A stretch of DNA of 64,000 nucleotides, taken from NCBI RefSeq assembly GCF_000252995.1, contig NC_015761.1, forward strand, positions 496,001-560,000, given 5' to 3'. The translations under genes and the position numbers were made by a program. Position 1 is the stretch's first letter; every line of letters starts with the position of its first letter. Source of the stretch: Salmonella bongori NCTC 12419 (GTDB lineage Bacteria; Pseudomonadota; Gammaproteobacteria; Enterobacterales; Enterobacteriaceae). The notes beneath the pieces were generated by a model that searched no databases, had not been told where the DNA came from, and saw only the letters and a program-made list of their open reading frames with translations. This document shows, piece by piece, positions 27,746 through 36,686 of the stretch.

Positions 27746-27958
27746 TCAGTCGGTGACATTTACGCTTTGACCGGCATAGCTTACCGTTTGTCCGGCCACG
27801 ATTTTGCAGCGTTTACGCGTTTCAATTGCGCCATCGACCTTAACCAGCCCATCGGCAATGGCCATTTTCGCCTGGGCGCCGCTTTCGCTCCAGCCTTCCA
27901 GCTTGAGGAGATCGCACAGTTCAACGTGCGGATGCTTGCCTAAAGAGAATGTCGCCAT
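27746..27958 (-). CDS. ybcJ: S4-domain RNA-binding protein YbcJ
   Basis: 70 residues from MATFSLGKHPHVEL (ATG at 27958); ten upstream codons cross the folD end and are not used. The S4-like fold is seen in LCDLLKLEGWSESGAQAKMA and LVKVDGAIETRKRCKIVAG. Predicted to bind RNA; role not known. The folD stop is 1 base away, so it is probably cotranscribed with folD. Confidence 0.9.
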   Translation of the reverse strand: MATFSLGKHPHVELCDLLKLEGWSESGAQAKMAIADGLVKVDGAIETRKRCKIVAGQTVSYAGQSVNVTD

Positions 27959-27959
27959 G

Positions 27960-28826
27960 TTATTTTCCTTGTGGATCGTGATATTCAACGCACGCCTGTA
28001 GCGTATTTTCGATAAGCGTGGCGACCGTCATTGGGCCGACGCCGCCGGGGACTGGCGTGATGTATGACGCGCGTGCCGCGGCTTCTTCAAACACGACATC
28101 GCCAACGACTTTGCCATTTTCCAGACGGTTAATCCCGACATCGATCACAATCGCGCCTTCTTTAATCCATTCGCCGGGAATAAATCCCGGTTTACCGACG
28201 GCGACGATCAGCAAATCGGCATGTTCAACATGGTGACGCAGATCTTTGGTAAAGCGATGCGTGACGGTAGTGGTGCAGCCGGCCAGCAGCAGTTCCATGC
28301 TCATTGGGCGACCAACGATATTCGAGGCGCCGATCACCACGGCATTCAGGCCGTAGGTATCAATGTTATAACGCTCAAGCAGGGTGACAATACCGCGGGG
28401 CGTACAGGGACGCAGACGCGGCGCCCGCTGACACAAACGACCAACGTTATATGGATGGAAACCGTCCACGTCTTTATCCGGCGCGATACGCTCCAGCACT
28501 TTAACGTTGTCGATACCTGCCGGTAAAGGCAACTGCACCAGAATACCGTCGATCGTGTTATCTGCATTCAGAGTATCGATAAGCGCCAGCAGTTCGGCTT
28601 CGCTGGTAGTTTCCGGCAGGTCATAGGAGCGGGAGACGAACCCTACTTCATCGCATGCTTTACGTTTGCTTGCCACATAAATCTGTGAGGCAGGATTGCT
28701 GCCGACCAACACAACCGCCAGACCGGGCGCGCGAAGACCTGCAGCGATGCGTGCCTGAATTTTTTGAGCAACCTCAGATCGCACCTGTTGCGCAATCGTT
28801 TTACCGTCAATTATCTTTGCTACCAT
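27960..28826 (-). CDS. folD: Methylenetetrahydrofolate dehydrogenase/cyclohydrolase FolD
   Basis: 288 residues, the bifunctional NADP-dependent enzyme of one-carbon metabolism. VLVGSNPASQIYVASKRKAC contains the catalytic Lys region; VQLPLPAGID, GASNIVGRPMSMELL and the C-terminal TPVPGGVGPMTVATL are family signatures. In both E. coli and Salmonella the fimbrial cluster (sfm or fim) normally follows on the far side; it is absent here. Confidence 0.96.
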   Translation of the reverse strand: MVAKIIDGKTIAQQVRSEVAQKIQARIAAGLRAPGLAVVLVGSNPASQIYVASKRKACDEVGFVSRSYDLPETTSEAELLALIDTLNADNTIDGILVQLPLPAGIDNVKVLERIAPDKDVDGFHPYNVGRLCQRAPRLRPCTPRGIVTLLERYNIDTYGLNAVVIGASNIVGRPMSMELLLAGCTTTVTHRFTKDLRHHVEHADLLIVAVGKPGFIPGEWIKEGAIVIDVGINRLENGKVVGDVVFEEAAARASYITPVPGGVGPMTVATLIENTLQACVEYHDPQGK

Positions 28827-29206
28827 CAGAGAGAGGATTCCATCTGTTACTTCAAGCCAAAGGGGATAACGCTATTTTGTCAGAACCCGGCCTCGCTGTC
28901 AGTTAACGTTTGCATTTCCGACGCGATCACGACGCCTGTTGCCTCCGCGTACGAAAGGGATGCCTGGCCTGCGAGTACGCTGGAGTTAACCAAAAACAAA
29001 CAATTCATCACGTAGGTATAATTAACGTAATTCCGCATCACTAATAGGTCCAGACAATATAACACCCCTATTTATACAAAACAGGATTAAACCCTTCTTA
29101 TATCCCAATAAGAATTAACTTAGGTCATTAAAAGAGTTTGTGTCTATTTTGTATTTATCAAAATGTTTGCTTTATTATCGTGGTTATTACAAATAATTAC
29201 CCTTAA
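28827..29206. other. Gene-free stretch where the fim cluster is expected
   Basis: 380 bases between folD and a decayed frame. AT-rich from about 29030, with no credible coding region, IS end or tRNA. The minus-strand 61-codon frame at 28880-29065 has no recognisable features. The folD promoter must lie at the left edge. Confidence 0.6.
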
Positions 29207-29605
29207 TTGATGTTGGGTATGCATAGGTATCTGATAGCAGTCTGCGCTGAACCAGTCATCGTCCAGCGCCAGAAAAGCAATGTCAGCATTATCTATCTTT
29301 TTGGCGGAGAGAAAGTCAATTTTCTGTTACCACTGATTCGTCAGACGCGTCATGATGATTTTAAGACCATGCTCGAAGTGGCTGTTTTGCTCTTTAATAG
29401 CGATACTCAGCATAAAAAATAACCTGAACAGCAGGTGAGTCATGGTGAAATATTAAAGAAACGTATTGATTTTCTAAAGACAGGCAACCTTAATTCCCGC
29501 TTTAGGTCTGCTGAGTTGTGTCCGGGTGATTTCCTGGACCCCGTCGTAGCGCCAGAAAAGATGATATTCGTACACTTAGTCAGCAACCGGAACAAAAGCC
29601 ATTGA
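29207..29605 (+). pseudogene. Decayed reading frame beside argU
   Basis: A frame from about 29207 (MHRYLIAVCAEPVIVQRQK, then IIYLFGGEKVNFLLPLIRQ) meets TAA at 29420-29422. It continues in the same frame as PEQQVSHGEILKKRIDFLKT and on to VSNRNKSH, ending at 29605, so one internal stop separates two halves of about 132 codons in total. In Salmonella the last fim gene, fimW, normally lies just before this tRNA, so this may be its remains. I cannot recognise the FimW sequence itself, so the identity is inference. Confidence 0.4.
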
Positions 29606-29667
29606 CTCAGAAGTGCCTGACCGTATAATTCTCGCGTTTCGTCTACGCGAAGTCTTCACTTCACAAG

Positions 29668-29744
<77 letters not shown>

Positions 29745-29760
29745 TTATTATATCAACTGG

Positions 29761-30473
29761 TTACGCCTCTTTAATTCCCTCCTTATTTTCCATATGGGAC
29801 ATATTTGGGACATCATCACTGAAAATCGAGTCAATTTGCTTTGCGTGTTCCGTTAAACGGTTCGGCGCAAGGTGAGCGTATCGGCGCACCATCTCGATGC
29901 CCTCCCATCCTCCCATTTCCTGCAGAACAGAAAGCGGTACTCCGGACTGAATTAGCCAACTGGCCCACGTGTGCCTCAGATCGTGGAAACGGAAATCCTC
30001 AATTCCAGCCCGGCGGCAAGCTGCATTCCATGCTCGCTGGTCATCGACGCGCATCTTTCTGATAGTCGGCGTCTTTGAGCCATCGGGCCGGATGCCTTCT
30101 TTCGTATGCACGAACACCCATTTATGATGCTTACCAATCTGGTCACGCAATATTTTACAGGCAGTATCATTTAGCGCTACGCCAATAGCGTGGTTTGACT
30201 TACTGTCTTCAGGGTTCACCCAGGCAACGCGACGTTGCATGTCTATCTGTTGGCATTCCATATTGATGATGTTAGACCGCCTAAGTCCCGTTGCCAGCGC
30301 AAATTTAACAACAGATTTCAACGGTTCCGGACATTCTTCAATAAGTCTTTTTGCCTCATCACGCTCAAGCCATCTGACGCGTTTGTTTCTGACAGCAGGA
30401 ACCTTGATTACAGGCGCTTTCTCCAGCTATTTCCAGTCACGTTCTGCCGCGCGCAGAATCGCCTTCATTGATC
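29761..30473 (-). pseudogene. Tyrosine recombinase (integrase) remnant at argU
   Basis: Phage-type integrase catalytic domain. The conserved residues are in ATGLRRSNIINM (Arg I), FHDLRHTWASWL (His-Leu-Arg-His), and the nucleophile region MVRRYAHLAP (Tyr); the frame ends EGIKEA. Reading back from the first ATG at 30321 the frame stays open through KRVRWLERDEAKRLIEE. It then meets TAG at about 30427-30429 in RAAERDWK*LEKAP, where Trp is expected, and is cut off by an IS3-family element near 30481. The gene therefore has both a nonsense change and a lost N-terminus. It is convergent towards the tRNA, the usual layout at a tRNA attachment site. Confidence 0.88.
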
Positions 30474-30548
30474 TCCGCCCTGAAAACAGTGCCAGGCTAA
30501 ACGGAAGTATCCGGCCTTTCTTTCATCTCACAGAGAGGCCCATCCATC

Positions 30549-30815
30549 ATGAAAAAGACCTGTTATACCAAAGAACAGATAGCGTTTGCGCTGAAAAAGG
30601 CCGAAACCGGCACTCGTGTCGGGGAAGTCTGCAGAAAGATGGGCATTTCTGAGGCCACGTTTTACAACTGGAAGAAGAAATTTGCCGGTCTGGGCGTGAC
30701 GGAACTGCGTCGTTTGCGGCAGCTGGAGGATGAAAATCAGCGGCTGAAGAAACTGGTGGCTGATCTGAGTCTGGACAGGGAGATGCTGCAGGAGGTACTG
30801 AAGCAAAAGCTCTGA
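30549..30815 (+). CDS. IS3-family OrfA (HTH and leucine zipper)
   Basis: 88 residues. The helix-turn-helix GEVCRKMGISEATFYNWKKK recognises the IS ends. The LRRLRQLEDENQRLKKLVAD heptads form a leucine zipper. Near the end the codons CAA AAG CTC TGA contain an A4G slip site; a -1 shift there leads straight into the orfB frame, giving the OrfAB transposase expected for this family. Confidence 0.9.
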   Translation: MKKTCYTKEQIAFALKKAETGTRVGEVCRKMGISEATFYNWKKKFAGLGVTELRRLRQLEDENQRLKKLVADLSLDREMLQEVLKQKL

Positions 30816-31648
30816 GGCCGGCTCAGAAGCGCCAGGCGGTGCATTTCCTGCGGGAGGCCTATCGTATCAGTGTCCGCCGGGGATGCGGGTTGCTGATGCA
30901 GCGCAGAACTGTCTACCACTGGCAGAGCCGGCGTGATGATCGTGCGATAACCCTGCGCATCAGGGAGATCGCGGAAACACGAATACGCTACGGTTGCCCG
31001 CGTATCCATATCCAGTTGCGGCGGGAAGGCTGGCGGGTTAATCACAAGAAAACACACCGGATTTATTGCCTGGAAGGGCTGAATCTGCACAGAAAGCGCC
31101 CCCGCAGGCATGTCAGTGCAGTACGCCGCCAACAGCGCCCGGACCTGACGCATATCGATCAGTGCTGGAGTATGGATTTCGTGTCGGATAGTCTGTTTAA
31201 CGGACGGCGTTTGCGGGCGCTGGCTGTAATGGATAATTTTAGTCGGGAATGTCTGGCAATCCATGTCGGAAAATCACTGAAGGGTGAGGATGTGGTCCGC
31301 GTAATGGAAGCGCTGCGGGTGCTGGATAAGCGCCTGCCGGTACGTATTCAGACGGATAACGGCAGCGAATTTATCTCGAAAACCCTGGACAAATGGGCGT
31401 ATGAGCATGGTGTGACGATGGACTTCTCGCGCCCCGGAAAGCCGACAGATAACCCGTTTACTGAATCATTTAACGGCAGTCTGCGGGATGAATGCCTGAA
31501 TATTCACTGGTTCCTGTCACTGGAAGATGCGCAGGAAAAACTCGACAACTGGCGCAGGGAATACAATCATGAGAGAACGCATTCATCATTAAATGGCATG
31601 ACTCCGGCTGAATTTATCCGGAGTCTCCGGAAAGACGAAGATCTCTGA
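30803..31648 (+). CDS. IS3-family OrfB transposase (DDE, intact)
   Basis: Read by -1 frameshift from orfA (ALRPAQKRQAVHFLREAYRI); the first ATG-type start inside is a GTG at 30839. rve/DDE residues: first Asp in CWSMDFVSDSLFNG, second in QTDNGSEF, Glu in PFTESFNGSLRDECLN. The end HERTHSSLNGMTPAEFI is typical. No stop or frameshift was seen, so the element may still be active. Confidence 0.88.
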   Translation, partial: AKALRPAQKRQAVHFLREAYRISVRRGCGLLMQRRTVYHWQSRRDDRAITLRIREIAETRIRYGCPRIHIQLRREGWRVNHKKTHRIYCLEGLNLHRKRPRRHVSAVRRQQRPDLTHIDQCWSMDFVSDSLFNGRRLRALAVMDNFSRECLAIHVGKSLKGEDVVRVMEALRVLDKRLPVRIQTDNGSEFISKTLDKWAYEHGVTMDFSRPGKPTDNPFTESFNGSLRDECLNIHWFLSLEDAQEKLDNWRREYNHERTHSSLNGMTPAEFIRSLRKDEDL

Positions 31649-31683
31649 TTTAGCACTGTACGGAATTTGGGCCAGGGGCAAAG

Positions 31684-31870
31684 GCTACATCTTTTGGTTT
31701 AGAAACTGTATTAAAGGGGGGCTAAGGTCTCAAAAGAAATAAGAAAGAGTTTTTATAAAAAAATTAAGGGAGATACACTGCAAAAAATTAATGTTCGCTA
31801 TCACTTCTGGCTTAGCGCTCATACAGTTAGCAATATATTGAATAATAAAGATTTAAATACTGATCTGTGA
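31684..31870 (+). pseudogene. C-terminal gene remnant with G-tract frameshift
   Basis: Directly after the IS, AKATSFGLETVLKG runs into GG and stops at TAA (about 31723). Removing one G of the G6 tract at 31717-31722 joins it to AKVSKEIRKSFYKKIKGDTL, then NVRYHFWLSAHTVSNIL, ending at 31870. It is the 3' end of an AT-rich gene whose start was lost to the IS. The product is not recognised. From 31871 to 32023 there is only AT-rich sequence that probably carries the promoter of the next gene. Confidence 0.45.
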
Positions 31871-32023
31871 ATTTTGGTGTAAGCGTAAAGCACATAACAG
31901 GTATAGGTATGATATAAGACACGATGAATCAATAGAATGCATTATGTATCTTGATGTATTTATAAATTGCATAATTATAGTGTTACATGTACAATATGAG
32001 TAATTTTTTTTAGGGTTATTGAC

Positions 32024-33127
32024 ATGAACGCCTTTTTGCTTTTTATTGCGATCTTAAGTGTGATAATCGACATTGCCTCACCTTTGTCTGTGTATGGAGC
32101 CCAACTTATTATTTTCCCACTTGTTTGTTCATTATTGTATATAAACAGCAATGCTAAAGCTGGATACCTGTCGATTATATGTGTCTTTTTGATAATGTCT
32201 CTAATTATTATAAGTGCTTTTATACATATTAATATTTCTATGCACACAGAGATATTGATATATCAATCAATAAAAGTCTGCCTTTGGTTGCTTTCTGCTT
32301 TATTATTATATTATGCCTCCGTTAGTATTCCTGTTTTTACAATAGAAAAGGCTGTAAGAGTTGCTATTATTGTATATATGGCGTGTTTGGTTTTTCAGGT
32401 TGCGTTATATGGTCTATATGGAACTGTCATTGATTACTCAATAATGATGGGAGGAGAACCATCAAGAAATATGATGAGTGGTGTGGGATTTAGGCCTACT
32501 GGATTGACTTCGGAGCCAAGTGTGTATTGTGGAATTACTGCATGGCTAATTACTTTAAGATATGCAGTAAATAAAAAAACAGATGTATTATTTATATTAT
32601 CATGTCTATCCATGCTATTAACATTATCTTTTGTTGGTGTGTTCCTCTGCTTCGGGATTCTTTTGATAGGCATGCTTCGTGTTAGAATGATAATCCCTGT
32701 TATAGGGTTTATTTTTATGGGGTACTTAGTTCTGATTGATAGAGTTGACGAACGAGTATCTCTGTTTCTCTCAGGTGGAGATGGAAGTAATAATGTAAAA
32801 ATAGATACATGGAATAACTTCATATCTAACTCCGACATATATACATATGGTTACGGATTGATAGGGAAGTCGCTATCAGCACCATCATTTTATGAATCAT
32901 TATATGATATGACTATATTTGGCAATCTTTTTACTATTTTCGGTATGCATTTGGGCGTAGTTGCATTGCTTGCGTTCATAATGTTTGTAGTTAGAATTAA
33001 TCTTTCAAAAAGGACAAAGATAATGCTTATGTTATCATCGTTGAAGATTAGCCTGCCATTCTTTGCCGTATTTTACTTGTCCATTTCATTACTTTGTGCC
33101 ATAGCAGATAATAAGACCAAAAGCTAG
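32024..33127 (+). CDS. O-antigen polymerase-like membrane protein (Wzy type)
   Basis: 367 residues, strongly hydrophobic, with about 10-11 predicted inner-membrane helices. The periplasmic loop motif FRPTGLTSEPSVYCG (residues 156-170) resembles the R-G-EPS pattern of Wzy O-antigen polymerases, and a second polar stretch (VDERVSLFLSGGDGSNNVKI, about residues 239-258) fits the other large loop. Wzy joins O-units on undecaprenyl diphosphate in the periplasm, and its specificity sets the linkage. Codon use is very AT-rich against the backbone, as for surface-polysaccharide genes gained by transfer. In several Salmonella O groups wzy lies outside the rfb cluster. It stands alone between IS relics. 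Activity and linkage are unknown. Confidence 0.75.
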   Translation: MNAFLLFIAILSVIIDIASPLSVYGAQLIIFPLVCSLLYINSNAKAGYLSIICVFLIMSLIIISAFIHINISMHTEILIYQSIKVCLWLLSALLLYYASVSIPVFTIEKAVRVAIIVYMACLVFQVALYGLYGTVIDYSIMMGGEPSRNMMSGVGFRPTGLTSEPSVYCGITAWLITLRYAVNKKTDVLFILSCLSMLLTLSFVGVFLCFGILLIGMLRVRMIIPVIGFIFMGYLVLIDRVDERVSLFLSGGDGSNNVKIDTWNNFISNSDIYTYGYGLIGKSLSAPSFYESLYDMTIFGNLFTIFGMHLGVVALLAFIMFVVRINLSKRTKIMLMLSSLKISLPFFAVFYLSISLLCAIADNKTKS

Positions 33128-33293
33128 TCATAAAATCGCACATGTTAGAACACACATTAGTTTCTTGGCTGGTGGTTATATATTTATACTATAGTCATCA
33201 GGAAAAGATGCTGTTAAAGAAAAAATGAATCTGTACCGTTAATATGATAATAGATTCCGATTTGCATCAACAGACCGCATCCCTATAGAACAC
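33128..33293. other. AT-rich spacer between wzy-like gene and IS relic
   Basis: No reading frame or clear structure; probably the 3' flank of the wzy-like gene. Confidence 0.4.
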
Positions 33294-33437
33294 TGGTACG
33301 GTAATCCTCCTGCAGCATCTTCTTATCCAGACTCAGATTAGCAACCAGTTTCTTCAGGCGCTGATTTTACTCCTCCAGTTGCTGCAGACAACATAGCTCC
33401 GTCACGCCCAGAGTGGCAAATTTCCTCTTCTAGGTAA
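33294..33437 (-). mobile_element. IS3-family orfA fragment (3' half), inverted
   Basis: Read on the minus strand it matches the middle and end of orfA of the element at 30549. GAAATTTGCCACTCTGGGCGTGACGG aligns with the same stretch there, and CTGAAGAAACTGGTTGCTAATCTGAGTCTGGA aligns with the zipper end. Several substitutions and a TAA-type change show decay. It is the distal part of a copy split by the IS110-family relic. Confidence 0.82.
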
Positions 33438-34725
33438 TGGGATGGACGACCTCCACCCGCTGCAGTTAACTGTACAAAATGTGTTCAGCAGGAGGAGCGC
33501 CATGAATATTGTATTTCTGGGTATTGCTCTGCCTAAAAATATCTTTCAGCTCTGCGGGTTAAACTAGGCCGGTGAGTAAATTTACTCAAAACGTACCGGC
33601 CGGAATGAATTACTTCAGACAGTGGCGAATATTCTTGCCTGTCTGATTGGTGTCGAAACGTCCATAGAAGCATTTTACTGGGAACGTAAGTTTGAAAAGC
33701 TGGGGTATAAAGTAAAAGTCATCAGCCCTCAGTATATAAAACCTTATGTCCGCGAACAAAAAAATGACGGTAATGATACGCAGGCGATCGCTGTGGCTCT
33801 GATGTAACCGACGATATAATTTGTTCCACGGAAAAGCCCGGAGCAGCAGTATATACAGGTTTTACACCGTGCCAGGCAGTGAATAATCAATCATCGTACT
33901 GCAACAATCTGTCATCAGATGGCTGCTGCTTGACCGGAGGAATAACAATCGGCGCGGCAGCCTCAAGAGTTCGTCGTACAGTTCCGCTGATTTTTGAAGA
34001 TGCAGAAAATGGTCTCAGTGCCCGAATGTACAAGACAATTGCGGAACTCTATGATCTCTTTAATGACCATGGTCGTCGTATAAACTTTTTTGATAAAGAA
34101 ATCGATGTTGTGTTCAGGCAATCTGAGGCCTGCCAGCGTATCGTCAAAGTTAAAGGCATTGGACCTAAAACGGCTATGGCCGTTGTTGCGGCAATTGGCA
34201 ATAAAAATGGTCGTCACTTTGCTGCATGACTTGGTCTGGTTCCACGGCAACACTCAAGTGGCGACAGGCAGGTACTGATGAATATGACGAAGAAAGCCGA
34301 CAAGCATTTGCGAACACTTTTTATTTATGGTGCACGCGCTGTTTTTAGGATTGCCACAAATAACAATGATGGCTGTCTGCATCAGTGGGTTAACTAGTAG
34401 AAGGAACGGCGCGGATTTAATAAAACGATCGTGGCAGTCTCTAGCAAGAACGCGAGAATAATTTGGTCGATGTTGAGAAATGAGAGCGAATATCAGGCTG
34501 TAGGAAGTTAATACCTCGCAATAAAAGTTGCATTATACTGAAAAATGATGACAGGTTGCACCTGCACAATTTCAAGCTGATTTTTATACTGGCCTTTTAG
34601 TCCGCCCAGATGTTGAGATGATTGTGTACGGATTACCCATTTGGACACAGGTATTCCTGTGCTGGACAGATGTAAGCAGCAACTCAAAACTAGATTTAGT
34701 ACTTACAAAACGGAGGTAGTCAATA
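33438..34725 (+). mobile_element. IS110-family insertion sequence relic nested in an IS3-family relic
   Basis: About 1.29 kb lying between the two halves of an inverted orfA. The halves meet at the same orfA point (TTTTA / CAACTGG, by comparison with 30661-30671), so this segment inserted into the IS3-type element. It carries one decayed IS110 transposase frame. Flanks beyond the gene show no other content. Confidence 0.75.
33502..34511 (+). pseudogene. IS110-family transposase, multiply interrupted
   Basis: Begins MNIVFLGIALPKNIFQLCGL (the DEDD domain start, with GIDLAKN changed to GIALPKN), then TAG. Next comes FYWERKFEKLGYKVKVISPQ, then YIKPYVREQKNDGNDTQAIA, with a stop at 33805. The C-terminal transposase_20 domain reads IVKVKGIGPKTAMAVVAAIG, NKNGRHFAA, TGA where Trp is expected, LGLVPRQHSSGDRQVLM and KADKHLRTLFIYGARAV. 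The catalytic Asp is also lost, so it is certainly dead. Confidence 0.88.
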
Positions 34726-34912
34726 TATATAAAATGTCCTCAGAAATCCCCATCTTTCTGCAGAGTTTCCCGATGTGAATGCCAGTTTCGGCCTGTATCA
34801 GCGCAAATGCTATCTGTGCCTCGATATAACGGGTCTTTTTCATGACGAATATGTCTCCAGGTAGAGTGAAAAAAGGCCGGATACTCCAGTTTAGCCTGGT
34901 ACGTCTCTCAGA
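34726..34912 (-). mobile_element. IS3-family left end and orfA fragment (5' half), inverted
   Basis: On the minus strand, ACCAGGCTAAACTGGAGTAT then CCGGCC matches the left end of the element at 30489-30515. ATGAAAAAGACCCGTTATAT starts orfA, which reads MKKTRYIEAQIAFALIQAET and breaks off near 34726 at the IS110 junction. The two fragments (here and 33294-33437) together restore orfA. Confidence 0.85.
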
Positions 34913-34968
34913 GAAGAGATCACAATGTTATCTAAAATGGAGTTTCGGCCCAAATTATGGTCATTTTG

Positions 34969-36027
34969 CTATTTTATAAATCGCTTTCCTAGAGAAATAA
35001 AAGGCTTCTCTATTAGCTCATGTACGATTATAGAGATAATTAAAATAACTGACAATATAATAAATAGCCTTGAAAAACCAGATGTGTTCGGGAATATGAA
35101 AAAATCATATTTATAAATACACTCAAGGATAACAACATGAATTATGTATAATGAATAAGAAATATTTCCAAGGTATTCAAATGTTCTGCAATGCCTCATT
35201 CCGTTGTTCTTCTCGTACATGACTGATATGAGTATTATAATTGCGCTTAATAATCCCCACTTTAACGGTCCGTGACCATAAAATAAACTAATTTGCGAAG
35301 CAATTAAAGAGAACAAAAAGAACAATAAGTAAGGTGATAGAGTATTTAAAATTGATGAGCTAAAATTTATGTTTTTATAAATCAAGTAGATAACAATTCC
35401 ATAGATAAAATCTATAAACATTGGAGAGTAAAATAGTGCAATTATATTGTTCTGGTTTACATCTGGTTGCTTTGTATAGGCGTCAAGCGATATTGTGCCA
35501 GTGAAATAGTGAGATGCCACGGTAAATATGATTAGGATTGTTAATCCGCTGATGTAAGCTCTATATTTCCTGCTTAAAAGCATAGCAAATCCGAAAATAA
35601 GATAAAATGCTATTTCGTATGTTATTGTCCATGCGGTGTCGAGTAAATTAAATCCATAGAAAGGGCTGCCTTCTGAATAATTGCTATGCACTGGTATAAG
35701 TGATTTTAGGTATAGCAAATAACTCGCTTCTGGTTTTATAGCCAAAAAGTAGATGGTTACACATATTATTAGTAATGGGTATATTCTGAAGAAGCGGCGG
35801 ATGAAAAAATTAGTAAAAAAGGACTTTTCTAATCTTTCAGTTGAAAGGCAAATTATGAATCCACTAATTATAAAAAAAAGATCAACACCAAAAGCTCCGT
35901 AATTGAAAAGCAATGAGCCGAGGTCCTTTTGGGAATAAACCTCATTGAGATACCACTTGGTATGGTAAAGAACTACAAAAATTGAGGCAAAACCTCTCAT
36001 ATACTGTATTGAATGAACTTTGTTCAA
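34969..36027 (-). CDS. Acyltransferase-3 family membrane protein (OafA/WbxX-like)
   Basis: 352 residues with about 10 helices. The N-terminus MNKVHSIQYMRGFASIFVVL, then YHTKWYLN, carries the conserved family His; FGVDLFFIISGFII and NFFIRRFFRIYPLLII give the active Arg-rich motif. The C-terminal LGNISYSLYIIHVVI completes the family pattern. Members transfer acetyl or other acyl groups from the cytoplasm to surface sugars; OafA of Salmonella acetylates abequose. It is very AT-rich and complete, in the opposite direction to the wzy-like gene. The substrate cannot be read, but O-antigen or another surface glycan is the likely target. Confidence 0.85.
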   Translation of the reverse strand: MNKVHSIQYMRGFASIFVVLYHTKWYLNEVYSQKDLGSLLFNYGAFGVDLFFIISGFIICLSTERLEKSFFTNFFIRRFFRIYPLLIICVTIYFLAIKPEASYLLYLKSLIPVHSNYSEGSPFYGFNLLDTAWTITYEIAFYLIFGFAMLLSRKYRAYISGLTILIIFTVASHYFTGTISLDAYTKQPDVNQNNIIALFYSPMFIDFIYGIVIYLIYKNINFSSSILNTLSPYLLFFLFSLIASQISLFYGHGPLKWGLLSAIIILISVMYEKNNGMRHCRTFEYLGNISYSLYIIHVVILECIYKYDFFIFPNTSGFSRLFIILSVILIISIIVHELIEKPFISLGKRFIK

Positions 36028-36263
36028 TTAATCACCCTCAATGTAATAAGTATCCACTTTATATTATAAAAATCAGTGTACCCGGAAAGGTCCGAAGTGT
36101 AGCACCAAGCGCAGATTCGATCGACTGGCATGGAAGTCTCCAAAATAAATTCATTTTCTTCCAACTGTATCGCTTATCGAAAGTTGCTCCTTCGCATTAG
36201 CCGTTTGATTGCCTAAATCGATAAAATAACTTGTATGAATAAACAGTATTAGTTGGCACAAAG
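36028..36263. other. Intergenic region upstream of the acyltransferase
   Basis: 236 bases holding the presumed acyltransferase promoter on the minus strand. Codon-free AT-rich sequence with no other feature seen. Confidence 0.4.
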
Positions 36264-36686
36264 ATGGGAAAACGTAGTGATATTGAGATTGTATGGAGTT
36301 CCTCCATGTTTCGAGGGGTAAGTGGAAGGACAGGCCGTTATCGTTGCTTGGTTTGTTCTGAAACTGGGAAAACTGAACTGACACTGATCCTACGCGAGGC
36401 TAACCGATGGGTTGAGTGTTACGTAATGACTTTCTGTGATGTATCGAAACAAGAGGGCGAGAGCAGGATATTACATCATATTCAATCCAAATGGAGGGTT
36501 GTGAACATAGGGGGTCACAGTCAGGCCGCTGATTGCATTGAATGTCGTATATCGTTCGACGAGGCATTACTCACGAGGCTGAGAGCAGGCCATATGTTCT
36601 GTCGCGACGGCATCATGTACGGCGTATTGCTGGTTGATGATAACTTGCTAACGGCGTCTGACGACTTCTTCTCGTGTTCAGCATAG
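36264..36686 (+). CDS. Hypothetical protein, 140 residues
   Basis: MGKRSDIEIVWSSSMFRGVS, with a CLVCSETG pair of cysteines near residue 29 and more cysteines at ADCIECRISFD. No helices or signal peptide. I do not recognise the family. Base composition is closer to the backbone than that of the AT-rich neighbours. It sits between the acyltransferase and toxin-antitoxin-like relics, so it may be mobile cargo. The start is the first ATG and has only a weak ribosome site. Confidence 0.5.
   Translation: MGKRSDIEIVWSSSMFRGVSGRTGRYRCLVCSETGKTELTLILREANRWVECYVMTFCDVSKQEGESRILHHIQSKWRVVNIGGHSQAADCIECRISFDEALLTRLRAGHMFCRDGIMYGVLLVDDNLLTASDDFFSCSA

Larger units (their letters stand above)
30482..31680 (+). 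mobile_element. IS3-family insertion sequence, apparently complete
   Basis: About 1.2 kb with two overlapping frames (orfA, orfB) and similar termini: ACAGTGC at the left (30486-30492) and, inverted, GCACTGT at the right (31653-31659). Exact ends and target duplication could not be fixed by eye. The OrfA type (MKKTxYTxEQIAFALKxAETG) is that of the IS407/IS51-like group. It separates the integrase catalytic domain from its lost N-terminus. A second, inverted and broken copy of the same type lies at 33294-34912. Confidence 0.8.

Noticed and set aside
29000..29200. CRISPR or tandem repeats in the AT-rich folD-argU gap
   Set aside because: No repeated unit of 20 bases or more; no CRISPR array was seen anywhere in the window.
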